Origin: Arcticibacterium luteifluviistationis
GTDB lineage: Bacteria > Bacteroidota > Bacteroidia > Cytophagales > Spirosomataceae
Length of the DNA: 64,000 nt
Assembly (NCBI RefSeq): GCF_003258705.1
Contig: NZ_CP029480.1
Location: 3,596,001-3,660,000 of the forward strand
Reading direction: 5' to 3'
In this document: positions 1-9,461 of the stretch, piece after piece
Numbering within the stretch: position 1 is the first letter of the stretch
Layout of the letters: every line of letters starts with the position of its first letter
The notes under the pieces: model-generated
Told to the model about the DNA's origin: nothing
The model's input: the letters and a program-made list of their open reading frames with translations, nothing else
Databases searched by the model: none
Program-made: the position numbers and the translations under genes

Positions 1-1112
1 GAATAGTTCATGAAAACATAACTCTCATCATCCTCTAATAATAATGGATTAATGACAGAAAACTCTTCCATTGGGTTTGCACCCGTTTTTCCTAAGAAAT
101 CTTGAAGCGTACCCGTATCAAGTCCATTAGGAAGACCTTTTTGGTTAGCGGCTACGGTATCTACTCCACCAACTCCTCCGCTCAAAATCATTAAACGAGG
201 ATCGTTTTTAGTCATTAACCAGTTTACTAATGTTGCACTTAATGGAGAAGGCTGTCCACCGTCACCATCAGCAAAAGCTCTAGAAATACCGTTTTGATTA
301 GTCCACTCACTTGGCCCTAAATCCATATCTACTTTTGTAATATCGGCATTGGAAGTCATCAAGCCACCAGAAATAGCTTGCGTAGCATATTTGGTAGTAG
401 CAGCGGCGTCTACATTAGAAACACGCATAGCCATTCTTAATAAAAGAGAGTTTCCAAATTTCTTCCATTTAGCAATGTCTCCACCATAATATAAATCTGC
501 ATTAGCAAAACCAGCATCTGGTGCACTTGCACTTAAAGCAACAGTGGCTTCAGAAACTTCTTTCAAAAGGTCTGCATAAATAGACTCCTGAGAATCAAAC
601 TTAGGGAAGAATGTCCCCTCAGACTTGCCTTTCATAGCCTCTGAGTAAGGAATATTACCATAATAATCCGTCAAACGCATAAAGTTATACGCCCTCAGAA
701 TTCTAGAAGCTTGAAGTAAGTTAGCTCTTTGACCAGCCTGAAAACCTTCAGGACCTGTTTGAATTATAACCTCTGTAAGGCTTTGTAAAGGTCCATTGTA
801 AAGAAAATCCCAAGGTGCAGAATTAACTTCCGCATTGTCAGAGTATTTATCACCTGGGGCAATTCCCCCTCCAACATTCGCAATATGCTGAATAGCATGA
901 GCAAACATACCCATATTGGTACGCCAGTCAATGTAACGGTTATCGCCACGGTCTCCGCCCGAAGCAGTACCCAGCTGAGCTGACGTAAACAAGAAGTTCA
1001 TGTCGATCTCGTTTATAGCTTGTGGGTTGATATTTAATTTTTCCAAATCATCTTGATTACAACTTGTGTTAATCAAAAGAAGTGAAAAGAAGCTTATTAG
1101 TATTTTTTTCAT
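1..1112 (-). CDS. SusD/RagB-family outer-membrane lipoprotein (SusD-like_2 type), C-terminus missing
   Basis: Surface glycan- or nutrient-binding lipoprotein that would sit on the SusC transporter encoded just upstream. The start is the ATG complementary to 1110-1112. It is followed by a short hydrophobic signal and a lipobox ending at Cys18 (LLLINTSC), so the mature protein should be lipidated. The reading frame stays open to the window edge, so about 370 residues are visible and the 3' end lies outside. Conserved family segments include NWLMTKNDPRLMI and AANQKGLPNGLD, typical of the SusD-like_2 group rather than classical SusD. It begins 20 bp after the susC stop, so the two are almost certainly co-transcribed. 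The substrate cannot be told from this sequence; no glycoside hydrolase is visible in the window. Confidence 0.88.
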   Translation of the reverse strand, partial: MKKILISFFSLLLINTSCNQDDLEKLNINPQAINEIDMNFLFTSAQLGTASGGDRGDNRYIDWRTNMGMFAHAIQHIANVGGGIAPGDKYSDNAEVNSAPWDFLYNGPLQSLTEVIIQTGPEGFQAGQRANLLQASRILRAYNFMRLTDYYGNIPYSEAMKGKSEGTFFPKFDSQESIYADLLKEVSEATVALSASAPDAGFANADLYYGGDIAKWKKFGNSLLLRMAMRVSNVDAAATTKYATQAISGGLMTSNADITKVDMDLGPSEWTNQNGISRAFADGDGGQPSPLSATLVNWLMTKNDPRLMILSGGVGGVDTVAANQKGLPNGLDTGTLQDFLGKTGANPMEEFSVINPLLLEDDESYVFMNY

Positions 1113-1132
1113 CTTATTTTCAAAATTTTAGA

Positions 1133-4100
1133 TTAATAAGTAATGTTCAAGCTTACTCCGTAAGTTCTAGTGGCAGGAAGAGCAAAATACTCTAGTCCCT
1201 GAGCACCACCAACGGTTGAATAGCTAGATTCTGGATCAATATTAGGAATGTTCTTATGAAGAACAGCCAAATTTCTACCCACAAAAGAAAGACTGATAGC
1301 CTGAAATGGAGTTTTAGATACAACTTCTCTTGATAATTTATAGCCAAGTACCAATTGACGAAGTTTCACAAAACTTGCATCATATATATATGCAGCAGCG
1401 TTTCTTCCGCCTAAATTATTCCAATATGCATTTGCCTGCTGTGGCGTCAATGTCAAATTCAAAGGCTCTCCTTCTTCCGTAACACCTGATACTGTAAGAG
1501 GTGCTTGACCCTCTCTACCTATTAGAGAATTCTGAGAGAATCCCCATTGATCCATAGACTGATTAGTACCTGAATGAATTTCTCCTCCAAACTTAGCATC
1601 AATTAAGAAACTTAAATTGAAGCCTTTATAGGCAAAGTTATTATTAAGACCTCCGGTTAATCTAGCAACAGATTGGCCTATTTCATTATAAACATCGTCT
1701 CTTACAGGAAGACCTTCCGATGTAAATACAGGTTGTCCATTTATCATTTTCTGTGTAATACCTGTAATTACGCCATAAGGCTGACCTACTATGTGCTTAA
1801 TACGCGAAGTTTGCGTTCTAGACTCCTCAAAAGCAAGCTCTGAAGAACCCGGGATTAGACTCACAACCTCATTTTTGTTGGTTGCAAGGTTCAATGAAAT
1901 ATCCCACGAGAAATCATTCTTCCTGATTGGCGTAGCAGTAAATAAGAATTCAAACCCCTTATTTGTCAACTCGCCTACGTTTACCGTAGTAGAATTAAAA
2001 CCAGATGATGTAGCAATAGATGCATTAAGGATATCATTGGTTGTCTTTTGGTCATAATAACCAAGATCTAAACCAAAACGTCCACCAAGAAAACGTAAAT
2101 CTAAACCAATCTCTGTTTCTGTAGATAATGCTGGATTAACAAATGGATTAGCAATAGTACTACTATTTGCAAACCTCGCCATGTTTTTTTCCAAGTGAGG
2201 ATTACTACTCAATCCATAAGGCTGAGTGGTTTGATATGCCCCTAAAGAACCTGTTAAACCTACCTGAGCCCAAGATGCTCTTAATTTACCAAAACTCATC
2301 CAAGAAGGCATAGCATCTACAAATGCATCACTAAACACAAAACTACCACCAACAGAAGGATAAAGAATATCTTTACCATTTAAGATAGAGAACTTATCTT
2401 GTCTAGCTGTAGCTGTCAAGAATAAATAATTATTATATCCTACTTCCGCAGAACCAAAAACAGAGTTAATACCAGACTCCGAGAATCCGTAGCCAAAGTT
2501 TCTGTTATTAGCAGAGTTCAAAGCATGGAAAAAAGGCACTGAGAAACCATTACCACTTGCAGAGATTTGCTCATACTTACTATACTGCTTATTTCCACCA
2601 ACAAAAGCGTTAACAGATATTTTCCCAAAAACATCATCAAAACCAATCATGGCATCCATGTTATTCTCTTGACGATTTGTGAAAGACTCACCTATACTAC
2701 CACCTTGAGCATATCCAGTTCCTTGAGGAGTCAAACCTTCTGCTTTCGTATAGTAAAAGTCAGTACTTAATCTACCTTGAACATATAAGAAATCTGTAAT
2801 GTCATATCTTAATTGACCAGAAGCTGTCACACGGTCTCTTTTGGTAGTATTATTATATTGATACGCAGACCAATAAGCATTAGAACCCCAGAAATTAGAA
2901 TAGTTAGATAACATTTCAGTTCCAGGCTCTCTACCACCAGCATCGTATACATCAGCTGCTAAACCATCTGGAAGTGCACCCGGTTTATTTGGATCTCCTT
3001 TAGTGTCTTCTATATTTATATTACCAGGGAGTCTCCAAACAGCCTCATTAGAGTTACCAGGGGAATCTGAAACTTTAGGTCTATTCTTTGCAGTTTCTTT
3101 AGAATAAAGAATCTTACCAGAAACAGTTAACTTCTCACCAAACTTGGAGTTAGTAGAAAACGAAATATTAGTTCTATCAAAACCTGCATTTGGTACTATA
3201 CTAGTTGAACGCAAATCTGCTAAAGACATTCTAAAATTCTGCTTGCCATTTCCACCACTTAAAGCAACAGAGTTTGTTAAAGCTCCACCAGTTTCGTAAA
3301 ATCTATCAAAGTTATTTCCTGCATAACTATACGGTCTAGTTTCTCCAAAAACCGTAGGAATTTGACTTCCATCATATTTAGGGCCCCAGCCTTGAAGTCC
3401 CCAATCACTAGCCTGCTGAATACTAGAAGGCTTAGTAGCTACTCCATTTACATAAGAACCTTGACCGAATTGGTCTTGAAGGTCAGATTGGTCGTTGATT
3501 GCCTCAGCAACATAATTCAAACCATATTCTACGCCTATTCCTTTTCTTTTTGTTCCTTTTTTAGTTGTAACATTAATTACACCGTTACCACCTCTAGAAC
3601 CATAAAGAGCAGCAGCATTTGCTCCCTTTAAAACAGTAATAGACTCAATATCGTCTGGGTTCAAACTAGACAGACCATCTCCGCCATCTGAACCACCCCA
3701 CATACCAGCATTACCGTTTTGGCTATTATCCATAGGTACACCATCAATTACATAAAGCGGTTGGTTTTGACCACCAAGCGTTTTATTTCCTCTAATAATA
3801 ATCCTAGAAGAACCTCCAGGACCAGTAGATGGTGCAGAAACGTTCACTCCGGCTACTCTACCAGAAAGTGAATTTCCTAAGTTATTCTCGCGTGCTTTTG
3901 TAAAATTCTCACCACTTACTTCCGTAACGGAGTATTGAAGTGCTCTTTTGTCTCTAGCAACACCCAAGGCAGTTACTACCACCTCACCAAGTACACTCGC
4001 ATCCGGAGCTAGGGTCACATTAATTACATTAGCATTACCTACTGTAATGTCTTGTGCATCAAAACCCACATAACTATAGGTAATTGTTTGACCTTTAGTT

Positions 4101-4294
4101 ACCGTTATACTGTATTCACCAGCATCATCTGTAATGGCACCGTTAGTGGTCCCCTTTACAGTAACATTTACCCCATAAAGCGGGGTTCCATCATCCTCTA
4201 CCACTGTTCCCGTAACATTCATTGACTGAGCCATTGAATAGCATGAGATAAGAGAGAAGATAAAAACTTTCCATACAGGTAGTTTTTTTCTCAT
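1133..4294 (-). CDS. SusC/RagA-family TonB-linked outer-membrane transporter
   Basis: TonB-dependent beta-barrel that imports oligomers captured by its SusD partner. The 1053-residue product has a signal peptide (about 1-22, cleavage after SMAQ), a carboxypeptidase-regulatory-like domain at about 26-100 (VTGTVVEDDGTPLYGVNVTV), the characteristic VVVTALGV link near residue 108, a plug domain (about 115-240, with PLYVIDGVPMDN and an ALYGSRGGNGVI motif), then a long barrel ending in a terminal aromatic (NITY). This order is diagnostic of SusC. It is full length for the family. The gene is first of a susC-susD pair. A TAATTTTG element on the minus strand (4394-4401) is a possible -7 box. The substrate is unknown. 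Confidence 0.95.
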   Translation of the reverse strand: MRKKLPVWKVFIFSLISCYSMAQSMNVTGTVVEDDGTPLYGVNVTVKGTTNGAITDDAGEYSITVTKGQTITYSYVGFDAQDITVGNANVINVTLAPDASVLGEVVVTALGVARDKRALQYSVTEVSGENFTKARENNLGNSLSGRVAGVNVSAPSTGPGGSSRIIIRGNKTLGGQNQPLYVIDGVPMDNSQNGNAGMWGGSDGGDGLSSLNPDDIESITVLKGANAAALYGSRGGNGVINVTTKKGTKRKGIGVEYGLNYVAEAINDQSDLQDQFGQGSYVNGVATKPSSIQQASDWGLQGWGPKYDGSQIPTVFGETRPYSYAGNNFDRFYETGGALTNSVALSGGNGKQNFRMSLADLRSTSIVPNAGFDRTNISFSTNSKFGEKLTVSGKILYSKETAKNRPKVSDSPGNSNEAVWRLPGNINIEDTKGDPNKPGALPDGLAADVYDAGGREPGTEMLSNYSNFWGSNAYWSAYQYNNTTKRDRVTASGQLRYDITDFLYVQGRLSTDFYYTKAEGLTPQGTGYAQGGSIGESFTNRQENNMDAMIGFDDVFGKISVNAFVGGNKQYSKYEQISASGNGFSVPFFHALNSANNRNFGYGFSESGINSVFGSAEVGYNNYLFLTATARQDKFSILNGKDILYPSVGGSFVFSDAFVDAMPSWMSFGKLRASWAQVGLTGSLGAYQTTQPYGLSSNPHLEKNMARFANSSTIANPFVNPALSTETEIGLDLRFLGGRFGLDLGYYDQKTTNDILNASIATSSGFNSTTVNVGELTNKGFEFLFTATPIRKNDFSWDISLNLATNKNEVVSLIPGSSELAFEESRTQTSRIKHIVGQPYGVITGITQKMINGQPVFTSEGLPVRDDVYNEIGQSVARLTGGLNNNFAYKGFNLSFLIDAKFGGEIHSGTNQSMDQWGFSQNSLIGREGQAPLTVSGVTEEGEPLNLTLTPQQANAYWNNLGGRNAAAYIYDASFVKLRQLVLGYKLSREVVSKTPFQAISLSFVGRNLAVLHKNIPNIDPESSYSTVGGAQGLEYFALPATRTYGVSLNITY

Positions 4295-4871
4295 AGAAAT
4301 TAAAGTTTTAAATAGTTGAAAATTATAATAATTGAAAAAGGTTTAGAAGGTATCATGAAGCTCAATAGGGTTATACAGGAACTTCACGCTACGCAAAATT
4401 AAAGAAAATATATGCATAGTACCATATAAGTCAAAACCTCTTTTGACACTATTTTATCTATTTCTACTCTCAAAAATCAACTTTCTCAATTAAAAAATCC
4501 TCAGACAAAGAGTTACCTCAGCAAGACTACAAGCTGATTTTTAAGTTTCTGCCATGATATAGAGGACATTACGAGCAAAGTAAAAACTAATACTATCTAA
4601 ACAGTCCACCTTAATCTTGTCAATTAGTGGTACTTTAAATATGTTATGCCAAGCTTAGAGCTAAGACCCCATTTTCTAAAAACCATAAAAGTTGTTCAGT
4701 TAAAATTCAAATTGACACAAACAAGAAGGCCAAAGCAATATTTCTAACAAAGGCCAAAACCTCGATATTCAAAAAAGTCCTTCTCATTTAGTTAATCTGC
4801 CGCTTATACCAATTCCTTTTCAGGTAATATGTATTGTTTACTAACATTGCTACCGAAAACAAGAGACGCGG
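4295..4871. other. Intergenic region between divergent susC and tolC
   Basis: A 577-bp AT-rich divergent intergenic region. Apart from the possible susC -7 box at 4394-4401, I see no reading frame, tRNA, strong hairpin or repeat. Promoters for both flanking genes should lie here. No clear TAnnTTTG element is visible close to the tolC-like gene. Confidence 0.5.
4394..4401 (-). promoter_or_regulatory. Possible -7 box (TAATTTTG) for susC
   Basis: The minus strand reads TAATTTTG, matching the Bacteroidetes TAnnTTTG -7 consensus. It would give a leader of about 95 nt for susC. No good TTTG -33 element lies 19-21 nt upstream, so the assignment is weak. Confidence 0.3.
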
Positions 4872-6323
4872 ATGAATTATAGACTTCTATTTATACTTTT
4901 TTTAGGTTCTTTGGCTGCTACGGCACAAACGAAACTCTCAGGAGCGGGATCTCCCAAAACCTACTCCCTTTATGAATGCATTGATTATGCTTTAGAGCAT
5001 AACATAACTTTACGCCAAAGTGAACTTGCTATTGAAAGCAGCTCCATAAGACTAAAGCAATCAAAGGCAGCAGTTCTACCGAGCTTAAATGGTCAAGTAA
5101 ATGCCAATACCAACTTTGGTAGAAACATTGACCCTTTTTCAAATGATGTAGTAACTAGTACTATTGGTACCAACTCCTTAGGAGCAGGTGCAAATATGCT
5201 TTTGTACAATGGCTATCGCTTGAAGAACACTATCATCAGAAGTGAGCTTGACCTAGAGGCGGCCAGGCTTGATGTAGAAACTCAAAAAAACAACATATCT
5301 CTAAATGTTGCGGTGTCTTATCTGAATGTTTTATCATCAGAAGATATGATTGAGGTGGCAAACCAAAATGTAATTGTTACTAAGCTTCAACTAGACCGAA
5401 CCGATAAACTTGTAAAAGCTGGTGCACTTCCTGAAACTAATATTTTCAACCTGAATGCTCAGCTAGCTAACGACGAACTTCAGTTAGTAAATGCTCAAAA
5501 CGGATACCAATCAAACATTTTGACGTTAAAGCAAAACATGAATTTGCAGAACTATGACGCCATAAGCATTGAACGTGTGGAAGTGCCTAACCCTTCTATG
5601 CAAGTTTACCCAGAAACACCAGAGGAAGTATACGAAGCAGCTCTAAACTACCTGCCTGAAATAAAGTCTTCTATCATGAGAGAAAAAATGGCGGAAGTAA
5701 ATATTCAAATAGCCAAAGCAGCTGGCTTACCTAGCATTAGTGCAAATGTAAGCTGGGGTTCTTCCTATTCCACAATCGCAAAAAACATTGTTCCCGGAGC
5801 TACAGTCTATAACCCCATTGCGGTATCTGCAGAGTTTGAAGGACAAACCATACCTTTTGTAGTTAATTTTCCTGAACAAAGCGTTACCAGAGAAAGCATT
5901 CCATACTTCAATCAGCTCAATAACAACCAGAATCTCAATATTGGAGTATCTATGCAAATTCCAATATTTAATGGCTACAACAAAAAATATCAAATGCAGA
6001 GTGCTCAAATTCAGAGAAGACAATCTGAGTTAACTACAGAAAATGCGAAAGTGGGCATTCGTCAAAACATAGACCAAGCATACATCAATATGCTTAACGC
6101 ATCAAAAAGCTACAGTGCCAACTCCGTTCAGGTTAATGCTTTACAAAGAGCCTTTGAAGCCGCCGACGCAAGCTACAATGCCGGTGCATCAAATTATGTG
6201 GACTATAACTTAGCCAAAACTAACCTCGACAGAGCATTGGCAAACCAAATTCAGTCAAAGTATGACTACATTTTCAAAATTAAGATTTTGGACTTTTACC
6301 AAAACAAACCGCTAGAATTCTGA
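4872..6323 (+). CDS. TolC-family outer-membrane efflux channel protein
   Basis: Outer-membrane exit duct of a tripartite export system. The 483-residue protein starts with a cleavable signal peptide (about 1-18, LFLGSLAATAQ). It then has two related alpha-helical halves rich in Asn, Gln, Ala and Leu, typical of outer-membrane efflux protein repeats: the first begins at YSLYECIDYALEHNITL (about 32-48), and the second ends at LDRALANQIQSKYDYIFK. Length is normal for Bacteroidetes TolC homologues. The adaptor gene starts 17 bp downstream on the same strand, so the two form an operon. No inner-membrane ABC or RND pump gene follows, so the pump must be encoded elsewhere or shared. Confidence 0.93.
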   Translation: MNYRLLFILFLGSLAATAQTKLSGAGSPKTYSLYECIDYALEHNITLRQSELAIESSSIRLKQSKAAVLPSLNGQVNANTNFGRNIDPFSNDVVTSTIGTNSLGAGANMLLYNGYRLKNTIIRSELDLEAARLDVETQKNNISLNVAVSYLNVLSSEDMIEVANQNVIVTKLQLDRTDKLVKAGALPETNIFNLNAQLANDELQLVNAQNGYQSNILTLKQNMNLQNYDAISIERVEVPNPSMQVYPETPEEVYEAALNYLPEIKSSIMREKMAEVNIQIAKAAGLPSISANVSWGSSYSTIAKNIVPGATVYNPIAVSAEFEGQTIPFVVNFPEQSVTRESIPYFNQLNNNQNLNIGVSMQIPIFNGYNKKYQMQSAQIQRRQSELTTENAKVGIRQNIDQAYINMLNASKSYSANSVQVNALQRAFEAADASYNAGASNYVDYNLAKTNLDRALANQIQSKYDYIFKIKILDFYQNKPLEF

Positions 6324-6340
6324 TATAAAAACTAATAGTA

Positions 6341-7726
6341 ATGAATAAGAAATCGAATAAAATATGGTGGATAGTAGGTGGTGTTGCTATTCTTTTCATA
6401 GCCGCTTTACTACTCGCTAAACAACAAGGTTGGATTGGTCAAAAGGAAGCTACACAAGTAGAATTCACCTCAGTAAAAAAGTCAGATTTAGTGGAAACGG
6501 TCTCTGCCTCTGGAAAAATCCAACCTGAATTAGAAGTTAGCATCACGCCTGATGTACCTGGAGAAATCATTGGTCTATATATTGAAGAAGGAGATTCTGT
6601 AAAAAAAGGTCAACTATTGTTAAGAATTCAACCTGAAAACTACATTTCGGTAGTTGAAAGGTTTAGAGCGGGGGTAAATCAAGCCAAAGCCTCTTCTGAA
6701 CAATCTAAATCTCAAATTGCAAGAGCAGAATCTCAATTGCTTCGTGCAGAATTAGACTTTAAAAGGCAAAAGCAGCTTTTTAATGATAAAGTAGTTTCTC
6801 AGTCAGATTACGAAATATCAGAAACTAATTTTGGCGTAGCAAAACAAGATTTAGAAGCTGCCAAAGCAAACTATGAAGCCGCAAAATATGGTATTCGTAG
6901 TGCAGAAGCCAACCTAAAAGATGCCTCTGAAAACCTTCGCAAAACAAATATTTATGCCCCTATGAATGGTATAGTATCCATGTTGAATGTTGAACTCGGA
7001 GAAAGAGTAGTAGGAACCTCTCAAATGGCGGGTACCGAAATGTTAAGAATAGCCAACCTTAACAACATGGAAGTAAGAGTAAATGTGAATGAAAACGACA
7101 TTGTAAGAGTAAGCCGAGGTGACAAAGCTGTTATTGATGTAGATGCCTACAGTGCCGACGACAAAGAATTCATGGGTACAATCACCCAGATTGCCAATTC
7201 AGCCAATGGTTCTGGAGGCTCGCTTTCAGCCAATGCAAACTCTACGGAAGCTGTAACGGAATTTGAGGTAAGAATAAACATTTTACCAGAATCTTATAAA
7301 GAACTTCTCTCAAAAAGCAGGTATCCTTTCAAACCTGGTATGACTGCGACCGTAGACATTATTACGGAGACAAAAACTGGCGTAATCACTGTCCCAATAT
7401 CAGCAGTTACCACTAGAACTGAGGAAGAGAAAAATGCTAAACCTGATAGCGATAATGAAATGGGGCCTTCATTAGGGGCTGTAAAGGAAGAAACCGCTTC
7501 TAAAGAAAAGCCAAAAGTGATAGTATTTATAAATGATGGTGGAATAGCTAAAATAAGAGAAGTTAAAACTGGAATTACCGATACAGAAGCTGGTACGATA
7601 GAAGTAACGGAAGGCCTAAAAGAAGGTGATATTATCATTTCAGGACCTTTTGTAGAAGTTTCAAAAAGACTTAAAGAGGGCGATAGCGTAATTGAGAAAA
7701 AGGAAGAAGAGAAGAAAGAGAAATAG
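6341..7726 (+). CDS. HlyD/MacA-like periplasmic adaptor protein of an efflux system
   Basis: Membrane-fusion protein that links an inner-membrane pump to the TolC-like channel encoded just upstream. It has 461 residues: one N-terminal membrane anchor (about 9-26), a lipoyl/barrel-sandwich half motif (VPGEIIGLYIEEGDSVKKGQ, about 70-90), an alpha-helical hairpin (about 105-205, Ala/Glu/Lys rich), the second lipoyl half (IYAPMNGIVSML), a beta-barrel domain, and a membrane-proximal domain with an insert rich in Asn, Ser and Gly (about 285-305). The C-terminus is a charged Lys/Glu tail. The architecture fits MacA-type adaptors that pair with MacB ABC transporters. The next gene is gpsA, beyond a strong terminator, so the pump is not in this operon. 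Confidence 0.92.
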   Translation: MNKKSNKIWWIVGGVAILFIAALLLAKQQGWIGQKEATQVEFTSVKKSDLVETVSASGKIQPELEVSITPDVPGEIIGLYIEEGDSVKKGQLLLRIQPENYISVVERFRAGVNQAKASSEQSKSQIARAESQLLRAELDFKRQKQLFNDKVVSQSDYEISETNFGVAKQDLEAAKANYEAAKYGIRSAEANLKDASENLRKTNIYAPMNGIVSMLNVELGERVVGTSQMAGTEMLRIANLNNMEVRVNVNENDIVRVSRGDKAVIDVDAYSADDKEFMGTITQIANSANGSGGSLSANANSTEAVTEFEVRINILPESYKELLSKSRYPFKPGMTATVDIITETKTGVITVPISAVTTRTEEEKNAKPDSDNEMGPSLGAVKEETASKEKPKVIVFINDGGIAKIREVKTGITDTEAGTIEVTEGLKEGDIIISGPFVEVSKRLKEGDSVIEKKEEEKKEK

Positions 7727-7747
7727 AGCCTTTTCAAAAACAACATT

Positions 7748-7777
7748 AAAGAGAAGGTCGATAGCCTTCTCTTTTTT
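7748..7777 (+). terminator. Rho-independent terminator of the tolC-hlyD operon
   Basis: A 10-bp stem (AAAGAGAAGG / CCTTCTCTTT) with a 7-nt loop is followed by further Ts, 21 bp after the adaptor stop codon. It separates the efflux pair from gpsA. Confidence 0.85.
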
Positions 7778-7790
7778 GTTTCTATAGAGA

Positions 7791-7798
7791 TATATTTG
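7791..7798 (+). promoter_or_regulatory. -7 box (TATATTTG) directly before gpsA
   Basis: TATATTTG matches the TAnnTTTG consensus and ends 4 nt before the gpsA ATG. If it is used, transcription would start at or next to the start codon, giving a leaderless mRNA. A matching -33 TTTG at the ideal spacing is not seen. Confidence 0.5.
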
Positions 7799-7802
7799 CT
7801 TC

Positions 7803-8792
7803 ATGAAAGTCACAGTCATAGGAGGAGGAAGTTGGGCTACCGCTTTGGTCAAGGTATTGAGTGAAAATCATCAAACCAAAATAAAATGGTGGATGAGAAG
7901 CCATGATGCAGTGGAGCATATCCGTAAACATCATCATAATCCAAAATACCTAAGCAGTATAGAATTTCACCCCTCTAGAGTTAAGCCCTACTTTAATTTA
8001 AAAGAGGCTATTAAAAATACTGACTGGGTGATTTTAGCCGTTCCAGCCGCTTTTTTAGCTGAAGCTATTTCTTCCCTAAAAAAGGAAGACCTGAAGGGTA
8101 AATATCTAGTTTCTGCAGTAAAGGGCATGATTCCTAAGACTAATGAATTGGTTTCCGACTTCCTTTTAAACCAATACGACATTCCACTTTCATACCAATG
8201 TGCTATTGCTGGCCCTTGCCATGCCGAAGAAGTAGCAGCTGAAAAACAGTCTTACCTCACCATAGCAGCACCCGATTTAGAACTCGGTCAAAAATTTGCC
8301 AAACTACTTTCTTGCAGGTATGTAAATACCTCTGCTATTACAGATTTATATGGTGTAGAAATATCGGCGGTCATGAAAAATATAGTGGCCTTGGCTTGTG
8401 GAATCACACATGGTCTAGGTGCTGGAGACAATTTTCAGGCAGTTATGGTCTCAAATGCCATGCTGGAAATCAAACGATTTGTTCATCAACAAGCTCCTCT
8501 AGAAAGAGAACTTATATCATCCGCCTACCTAGGAGACCTATTAGTTACCGCTTATTCGCAATTTAGCCGAAACCGAACTTTTGGTAATATGATAGGAAGA
8601 GGTTACAGTGTAAAAACTGCTCAAATGGAGATGAACATGGTAGCAGAAGGCTATTATGCCGTAAAAAGCATTTATGAGATAAACCAAAAAGCGAAAGTGG
8701 AACTACCAATTGTAGATTTTGCCTACGCTGTTTTATACAAAAAAAACTCCCTGAAAAAGGAGTTTAATTCTTTGAAAGTCAAACTTTCTTAA
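7803..8792 (+). CDS. gpsA: NAD(P)-dependent glycerol-3-phosphate dehydrogenase
   Basis: Reduces dihydroxyacetone phosphate to sn-glycerol 3-phosphate for phospholipid synthesis; cytoplasmic. The 329-residue protein opens with a Rossmann dinucleotide motif (VIGGGSWATA, residues 4-13; many homologues have SWGTA). It carries the SAVKGM segment (about 100-105), the GPCHAEEVA segment, the catalytic-lysine helix AVMKNIVALACG, and GDLLVTAYSQFSRNRTFG, which binds glycerol phosphate. Length is normal. Start codon: an ATG immediately after a -7-like box, with no Shine-Dalgarno. The gene stands alone between a terminator and the convergent dodecin gene, whose stop lies 3 bp away. Confidence 0.95.
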   Translation: MKVTVIGGGSWATALVKVLSENHQTKIKWWMRSHDAVEHIRKHHHNPKYLSSIEFHPSRVKPYFNLKEAIKNTDWVILAVPAAFLAEAISSLKKEDLKGKYLVSAVKGMIPKTNELVSDFLLNQYDIPLSYQCAIAGPCHAEEVAAEKQSYLTIAAPDLELGQKFAKLLSCRYVNTSAITDLYGVEISAVMKNIVALACGITHGLGAGDNFQAVMVSNAMLEIKRFVHQQAPLERELISSAYLGDLLVTAYSQFSRNRTFGNMIGRGYSVKTAQMEMNMVAEGYYAVKSIYEINQKAKVELPIVDFAYAVLYKKNSLKKEFNSLKVKLS

Positions 8793-8795
8793 GTC

Positions 8796-8999
8796 TTAAG
8801 CATCTACTCTAAAAGACAATTTACAGATACACCCGTAAGTGGTTACTTTACCATCTTGCACATGTGCTTTAATGTCTTGTACATACACTGAGTCTATGTT
8901 GTGAATAGACTTAGAGGCAGATGTTACTGCTTGCTGAATTGCATCTTCAATACTTATTTCTGACGATGCTATTAGTTCAATTACTTTTACAATTGCCAT
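8796..8999 (-). CDS. Dodecin-family flavin-binding protein
   Basis: Small cytoplasmic protein that in characterised dodecins assembles into a hollow dodecamer storing or buffering flavins. The 67-residue product shows the family pattern: VIELIASSEISIEDAIQQAV, then ASKSIHNIDSVYVQDIKAHV, then a final strand (YGCICKLSFRV). The conserved tryptophan found in halophile-type dodecins (ASKTLRNIDW-like position) is replaced by Ser-Val here, so the flavin-stacking mode may differ. It lies 62 bp downstream of the HIT-protein gene on the same strand and may be the last gene of the greA operon. It converges with gpsA. Confidence 0.82.
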   Translation of the reverse strand: MAIVKVIELIASSEISIEDAIQQAVTSASKSIHNIDSVYVQDIKAHVQDGKVTTYGCICKLSFRVDA

Positions 9000-9061
9000 A
9001 TCTTATAATTTTAGTTTGTTATGATTTGAAAAGATAAGAATATTAAACAAACAATGCCAAT

Positions 9062-9451
9062 TTAAAGCTCCTTCTGAATTGACGTGGCTATCTCAGAAAG
9101 TTCTTCTTGCGAGATTTTAATTTTGTCCGAAAAATCCATGTCCGCCATACTGTTCAAAGGTATCAAATGCACATGAGCGTGAGGAACCTCTAAACCAATC
9201 ACAGCCACTCCAATCCGTTTGCACGGAACAGCCGCTTTAATAGCTGGAGCTAAACTTTTAGCAAAAGCCATCAAGCCTAAATAAAGATCATCTTCTAAAT
9301 CAAAAATATAATCTACTTCCTTTTTCGGTATAACCAATGTATGCCCTTTGGCACATGGAAACACATCTAAGAAAGCCAAGAAATCTTCCGTTTCAGCTAT
9401 TTTGTGACAGGGAATTTCACCGCTTATAATTTTAGAGAAAATGGTAGCCAT
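9062..9451 (-). CDS. HIT-family nucleotide-binding hydrolase
   Basis: Histidine-triad protein of the HINT/PKCI type, which hydrolyses nucleoside phosphoramidates or similar nucleotide conjugates in the cytoplasm. At 129 residues it has the usual length. The N-terminal segment FSKIISGEIPCHKIAE is typical, and the histidine triad HAHVHLI lies at residues 91-97, with His93/His95 in the catalytic positions. It starts 10 bp after the greA stop on the same strand, so the two are probably co-transcribed; a greA-HIT pair is common in Bacteroidetes. Confidence 0.93.
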   Translation of the reverse strand: MATIFSKIISGEIPCHKIAETEDFLAFLDVFPCAKGHTLVIPKKEVDYIFDLEDDLYLGLMAFAKSLAPAIKAAVPCKRIGVAVIGLEVPHAHVHLIPLNSMADMDFSDKIKISQEELSEIATSIQKEL

Positions 9452-9461
9452 ATTTTTAAAA

